Shown one piece after another: positions 60,524-64,000 of a stretch of DNA of 64,000 nucleotides. Source of the stretch: JADZEM01 sp046328125. GTDB lineage: Bacteria; Chloroflexota; UBA6077; JACCZL01. Positions within the stretch are counted from its first letter, which is position 1. Each line of letters opens with the position of its first letter. The position numbers and the translations under genes were made by a program. The notes below the pieces were generated by a model. It searched no databases and had not been told where the DNA came from. It worked only from the letters and a program-made list of their open reading frames with translations. The DNA lies in assembly GCA_046328125.1 (NCBI GenBank), contig JAXLXF010000028.1, positions 28,867 through 92,866 of the forward strand. The letters run 5' to 3'.

Positions 60524-61632
60524 TCGTCGGCATTCTCGGGGGCGGCCAGCTGGGGCGGATGCTGGCGCTGGCTGGCTACCCGCTCGGGCTGCGGTTCCGA
60601 CTGCTCGATCCCTCGCCGGAGGCGCCGGCCAGCCACCTGGCCGAGCTCCAGATCGGCGCCTACGACGATCCGTCCGCGCTGGACGGGTTCGTGGACGGCC
60701 TCGACGTGGCGACCTACGAGTTCGAGAACGTGCCGGAGGTCGCGGCGCGGGTGCTCGGCGAGCGGGTGCCGGTCTACCCACCGGCATTGGCGCTGGAGAC
60801 GGCCCAGGACCGCCTCTCCGAGAAACGGCTGTTCGAGCTGCTCGACATCCCGCTGCCCCCGTACGCCGCCGTCAGCAGTCTGACCGAGGTCCAGGCCGCG
60901 CTCCGGACGGTCGGCCTGCCGGCCGTCCTCAAGACCCGCCGTCTGGGTTACGACGGCAAGGGTCAGGCCGTCATCCGCACGCCGGACGATGCCCCCGGAG
61001 CCTGGGAAGCTCTCGGCGGCGTGCCGTGCGTGCTGGAGCAGCGCGTCCCACTTCGCCGCGAGCTCTCGATCCTGGCGGTGCGCGGCCGGGACGGTGAGAC
61101 GGCCTGCTACCCGCTGGTCGAGAACACCCACCGCGACGGCATCCTCCACACCTCGCTCGCCCCCGCCGCCGACACGCGGGACGCCCAGCCGCTCGCGGAC
61201 GCCTACGTTGGCCGGATTCTGGATCGCCTGGGCTACGTCGGCCTGCTGGCGCTGGAGCTGTTCGTGGACGACCGCGACGGCCGCCTGCTGGCGAACGAGA
61301 TCGCGCCACGGGTCCACAACTCCGGCCACTGGACCATTGAGGGCGCCGAGACCAGCCAGTTCGAGAACCACCTGCGCGCGATCCTCGGCCTGCCGCTCGG
61401 CTCGACGGCCCCGCGCGGCCACAGCGCGATGGTGAACCTGATCGGGACGGTCCCCGCCGAGACGGATCTCCTGGCGATCCCTGGCGCCCACCTGCACCTG
61501 TACGGCAAGTCGCCACGCCCTGGCCGCAAGCTTGGGCACGTCACCGTCACCGCCGACACGGCAGCTCGCCGCGACGCGCTCCTGGCGCAAGTGCTGGCTC
61601 TGGTCGAAGGCTCGTCTGCACCGCGAGCGTGA
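60520..61632 (+). CDS. purK: 5-(carboxyamino)imidazole ribonucleotide synthase PurK
   Basis: 370 residues, ATP-grasp. The start IVGILGGGQLGRMLALAGYP is diagnostic, followed by VATYEFENVPEVAARVL, AVLKTRRLGYDGKGQAVIRT, and the metal site LANEIAPRVHNSGHWTIEGA with ETSQFENHLRAILGLPLG. It carboxylates AIR with ATP and bicarbonate to N5-CAIR. The GTG start overlaps the purE stop. The last residues (SSAPRA) and stop lie inside the left arm of a large inverted repeat, so the C-terminus was probably remodelled by it. Confidence 0.95.
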   Translation: MIVGILGGGQLGRMLALAGYPLGLRFRLLDPSPEAPASHLAELQIGAYDDPSALDGFVDGLDVATYEFENVPEVAARVLGERVPVYPPALALETAQDRLSEKRLFELLDIPLPPYAAVSSLTEVQAALRTVGLPAVLKTRRLGYDGKGQAVIRTPDDAPGAWEALGGVPCVLEQRVPLRRELSILAVRGRDGETACYPLVENTHRDGILHTSLAPAADTRDAQPLADAYVGRILDRLGYVGLLALELFVDDRDGRLLANEIAPRVHNSGHWTIEGAETSQFENHLRAILGLPLGSTAPRGHSAMVNLIGTVPAETDLLAIPGAHLHLYGKSPRPGRKLGHVTVTADTAARRDALLAQVLALVEGSSAPRA

Positions 61633-61685
61633 GCGAGAGGACCTCCGGCTCTTGGATCCGACTCGCTGACGCTCGCGGTGCAGAC
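61614..61685. repeat. Inverted repeat overlapping the end of purK
   Basis: The arms 61614-61637 and 61662-61685 (24 bp, one mismatch; GTCTGCACCGCGAGCGTGAG on the left) flank a 24-nt loop. The left arm encodes the purK stop. It lies between the convergent purK and holA genes and could terminate both. The CTCGTCTGC string at its edge also occurs in the palindrome inside the sensor kinase. Confidence 0.8.
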
Positions 61686-61714
61686 GGGGAGCGTGCGCCT
61701 GGGCGAACAGCGGG

Positions 61715-62791
61715 TCAGGAGACGCGCGGCAGGTCCCAGATGAACAGCTCCAGCGCCAGCTCTGGCTCGGCTTCGCCGGTCTTGATGGCGTGGTCGGTTC
61801 GCAGTAGCAAGCGCAGCGCCGACTCCAGCTGCTCGACGCGGTACGCTCGGGCCTGGCGCTCGGTCTTCTCGGCCACGAACGGGTGGACGCCGAGCTTCCC
61901 GGCCAGCACCGGCCCGCGCATCCCCTGGTCGAGCAGCTCGCGGGCCTGGATCAGGCGTCGGAGGCTGCCGGCGATCTGCGGGATGATGCCTTCTGAGCGC
62001 TCGCCGCGCAGGAACAACTGGCGCAGGTGGGCCAGGGCCGGCCCGCGCTGATTCTGTCCCACCGCGTCCAGCAGCCCGAAGATCGTGACCTCCGGGCTGG
62101 CCGAGAGCAGCGTCACGTCGTCCAGGGTGACCGCGCGGTCGCCGGCGTAGGTGATGAGCTTGAGGATCTCGGAGTCGAGCAGGCCAAGGTCGTCCGGCGC
62201 GAGCTGGCTCAACTGCCGGATCGCCGCCGCCTCGATCCGCCCGCCATGTTGCTTGGCCCGCCGCTCGATCCAGCGGCCGAGCTCCTGGGGGCGCGGCTTC
62301 TCGTAGCCCCGCACGTGGCCTCGGTCCGGCGGCAGCCAGCCCTCGACCGTCTCCTGGTCGATCTGATCTTCCACCAGCACCAGCGCCGTCGAGGGTGGCA
62401 GGTCGCGCAGCATCTCGATCAGCTCGGTTAGGGGCGTACGCTCGTCGGCCGGCTTCTCGGCGGCTTTCTTCCTGGCGGCGGTGCTCTTCGCGCTCGCGGC
62501 CGGCGCGCGAGGGGTTCGCCCGCGCCGCGCCCCGGGCTTCCCCGTGCCGGCGATCCGTCCCAGCAGCCCCTCGACCACCACCAGCCGCCGCTCACCCATG
62601 AACGGCAGCGCGTCCGCGACCGCCCGCACGTCGCGGACCGTGACGTGGTCGCCGGCCAGCAAGGTCAGGTTGTACTCGCCGAACGGCTCGGCCAGCATCC
62701 GCCGCTTCAGACCCCGGACCTGCTCGTCTCGGGTGAAGCGGTCGGAGCCCCAGAGCACGTAGATCAGCTGTGGTTTGGCCGGCTGGGTCAT
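61715..62791 (-). CDS. holA: DNA polymerase III delta subunit HolA
   Basis: 358 residues. The N-terminus has PQLIYVLWGSDRFTRDEQVR with GLKRRML, then the AAA+-like domain 1 strand GERRLVVVEGLLGRIAG and domain 2 with TALVLVEDQIDQETVEGWLP. Domain 3 includes RPQELGRWIERRAKQHGGRI, LAPDDLGLLDSEILKLITYA and the clamp-loader collar helices (GPALAHLRQLFLRGERSEGI; AGSLRRLIQARELL). An Ala/Lys/Arg-rich insert (~95-120, GKPGARRGRTPRAPAASAKS) interrupts domain 1-2. It opens the beta clamp as part of the clamp loader. Confidence 0.88.
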   Translation of the reverse strand: MTQPAKPQLIYVLWGSDRFTRDEQVRGLKRRMLAEPFGEYNLTLLAGDHVTVRDVRAVADALPFMGERRLVVVEGLLGRIAGTGKPGARRGRTPRAPAASAKSTAARKKAAEKPADERTPLTELIEMLRDLPPSTALVLVEDQIDQETVEGWLPPDRGHVRGYEKPRPQELGRWIERRAKQHGGRIEAAAIRQLSQLAPDDLGLLDSEILKLITYAGDRAVTLDDVTLLSASPEVTIFGLLDAVGQNQRGPALAHLRQLFLRGERSEGIIPQIAGSLRRLIQARELLDQGMRGPVLAGKLGVHPFVAEKTERQARAYRVEQLESALRLLLRTDHAIKTGEAEPELALELFIWDLPRVS

Positions 62792-62827
62792 TCTGGACCG
62801 CGCATCCTTGCCGGGGGTGGGGCTTCT

Positions 62828-63745
62828 TCAGTCAGCCGGCGCGCCGACGACGCGCTCGGCGCCTGCATAGACGTTCATGCTCGCCGACCGAATATACCCG
62901 ATCACGGTCAGCCCCAGGTGCTCCGCGAGCGTCACAGCGAGCTGCGTTGGCGAGGTCCGCGAGCCGACGATCGGCACCCGCATCAGGGCCGCCTTCAGCA
63001 GCATCTCCGACGAGATCCGGCCCGACGAGACGACCATCATCCCACGCGTCTCGAAGTCTCGCAGCAGCGACTCGCCGCGCAGCTTGTCGAGCGTGTTGTG
63101 GCGCCCGATGTCCTCCCCGACCGCCAACAGACCGGCGGCGGGGTCTGGTGGGGAGGATGGGTCCAGCAGGATCGAGGTGTGGACCCCGCCCGACTGGTTG
63201 TAGAGGGCGGAGTGGTCGTACAGCTGGCGGAGGGCGACGTAGACCCGCTCGGGCGCCACCCGGACATCGTCTGGCGGCAGGCGCAGGCTTGCGATCTCCT
63301 CCAGGTACGCCCCGAAGCTGACGCCGCCGGTGCAGCCGGACGTCACGATCCGGCGCGTTGGCAAGGGCGGGGCCGGCCGGGTCAGCCAGACCTCGGCCAG
63401 GCCGTCTGGCAGGCAGACCCGCACGCCGGCCACGTCGTCCATACCGTCGATCAGCCCCTCATGGTAGAGGAAGCCGAGCACGAGCGCGTTGACCCGGTGC
63501 GGCGAGCACATCAGCTCCACCAGCTCGACGCCGTCCACCACGATCTTGAGCCGCATCTCGGCGATGACGGCATCCTCGACGGTGTGTCCCTCGCCGGCCC
63601 GGAACCGCACGTACCGCCGTGCCACGACCGGGGTCGGCGTCGGCAGCCGGGCTAGCTCGCCCTCGGGGATGAGCTCGTCCTCGGGGGTTGGCAGGGCCTC
63701 AGTGGCTGGTACAGCAGCCGCCGGCGCCACCACCTCGTCAATCAT
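62828..63745 (-). CDS. fdhD: Formate dehydrogenase accessory sulfurtransferase FdhD
   Basis: About 305 residues. The family pattern is clear: VELVELMCSPHRVNALVLGF with LYHEGLI, RRIVTSGCTGGVSFGAYLEE, the GGVHTSILLD strand, the VGEDIGRHNTLDKL signature, and VSSGRISSEMLLKAALMRVP. The reactive loop has one Cys (SGCTGG) where E. coli FdhD has CxxC. FdhD transfers sulfur to the bis-MGD cofactor of formate dehydrogenase. The ATG at 63745 overlaps the end of fdhE by 8 nt, so the two are co-translated. Confidence 0.92.
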   Translation of the reverse strand: MIDEVVAPAAAVPATEALPTPEDELIPEGELARLPTPTPVVARRYVRFRAGEGHTVEDAVIAEMRLKIVVDGVELVELMCSPHRVNALVLGFLYHEGLIDGMDDVAGVRVCLPDGLAEVWLTRPAPPLPTRRIVTSGCTGGVSFGAYLEEIASLRLPPDDVRVAPERVYVALRQLYDHSALYNQSGGVHTSILLDPSSPPDPAAGLLAVGEDIGRHNTLDKLRGESLLRDFETRGMMVVSSGRISSEMLLKAALMRVPIVGSRTSPTQLAVTLAEHLGLTVIGYIRSASMNVYAGAERVVGAPAD

Positions 63746-64000
63746 CGTCCAGCGCCTCTCCCGGGATCTCGCCGTGCTCCAGCCTGTACCCCGTGCCGCT
63801 CGGCCGGGCAAGCCCGCGATTCAGCGCGGCACGGTCCAGGCGCCAGGTTGCCAGGTCGTCTACCAGCAGTGAGGCGATCTCCTGGCCGCGTGGGCCGCCG
63901 GCGAGCTTCAGGTACGAGCGACAGGCGTCGCAGCGGGCCAGCCGCCACGCGCCGAGGTCGGGGAGATCGAGGGTGTCAAGCATCACCAGCAGTCCATCCG
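63738..64000 (-). CDS. fdhE: Formate dehydrogenase accessory protein FdhE, C-terminal part (cut by window edge)
   Basis: The last ~86 residues are visible; the frame is open to the edge and continues beyond it. The phrase WRLARCDACRSYLKLAGGPR matches the final Cys pair and strand of FdhE, and SLLVDDLATWRLDRAALNRG matches its closing helix (VDDLA...LD in the E. coli protein). FdhE is a rubredoxin-like accessory factor for formate dehydrogenase maturation. It is directly upstream of and overlapping fdhD on the minus strand, which supports the call. The start codon is outside the window. Confidence 0.8.
   Translation of the reverse strand, partial: DGLLVMLDTLDLPDLGAWRLARCDACRSYLKLAGGPRGQEIASLLVDDLATWRLDRAALNRGLARPSGTGYRLEHGEIPGEALDDD

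Overview
The window is a GC-rich (well above 60% by eye) bacterial chromosome segment. Its gene content points to Chloroflexota, probably a Thermomicrobia/Sphaerobacter-like lineage. The reasons are Tad/Flp pilus genes without a secretin, multi-GAF sensor kinases, polytopic sugar transferases ending in an extracellular beta domain, and two secreted proteins ending in LPRTG-TM-Arg tails. The taxonomic call is inference from gene style, not from a marker gene. I saw no rRNA, tRNA or CRISPR array.

Layout. 181-4136: two tandem, translationally coupled membrane glycosyltransferase-like paralogues. 4192-7000: a DUF433 protein, an MFS transporter and a PHP phosphoesterase. 7021-9105: a phosphohexomutase whose last 29 bp are repeated 671 bp downstream, bracketing a DUF4258 / YgiT-zinc-finger toxin-antitoxin-like pair. 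9280-12066: a DUF4142 protein, small orphan ORFs and a decayed IS630 element between 50-bp direct repeats. 12088-14550: clpC. 15058-19400: membrane, oxidoreductase and secreted proteins. 19486-27934: a Tad pilus operon (cpaB-cpaE-tadA-tadB-tadC) followed by four Flp pilin genes, each with its own terminator-like hairpin. 27993-35544: two more membrane transferases or membrane proteins, a five-GAF histidine kinase and small proteins. 35865-43149: an LPRTG protein, membrane proteins, two membrane-tethered receiver-like proteins, a long coiled-coil protein and a CheY. 43180-45004: an apparently intact IS1182-family element. 45102-51495: a VC0807-type membrane protein, UvrD/PcrA, a Ham1-like NTPase, MutY, MazG and FmdB (repair and nucleotide-pool sanitation). 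51596-55396: an LPRTG Cu/Zn superoxide dismutase and a two-gene ABC exporter whose ATPase is fused to its adaptor. 55786-58054: an OmpR-type regulator, a degenerate GGDEF protein and an orphan. 58175-61632: purS and purD, divergent from purE-purK. 61715-64000: holA, fdhD and the 3' end of fdhE.

The most distinctive feature is the abundance of dispersed palindromic repeats. Family A is a pair of perfect 26-30 bp inverted arms containing GGCCATCCTGGCC. Family B is a two-hairpin, REP/BIME-like element with core CGTGGGTTGAAACCCACG followed by TCTACCATC. Family C is a CCCCCTCTCCC...GGGAGAGGGGG hairpin. The IS1182-family element sits exactly inside a family A copy with a 6-bp target duplication. 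A family C copy supplies the first residues of one membrane protein. A 110-bp imperfect palindrome sits in frame inside the ATPase domain of the sensor kinase, and another large palindrome supplies the end of purK. Palindromic DNA has therefore reshaped both intergenic and coding sequence here.
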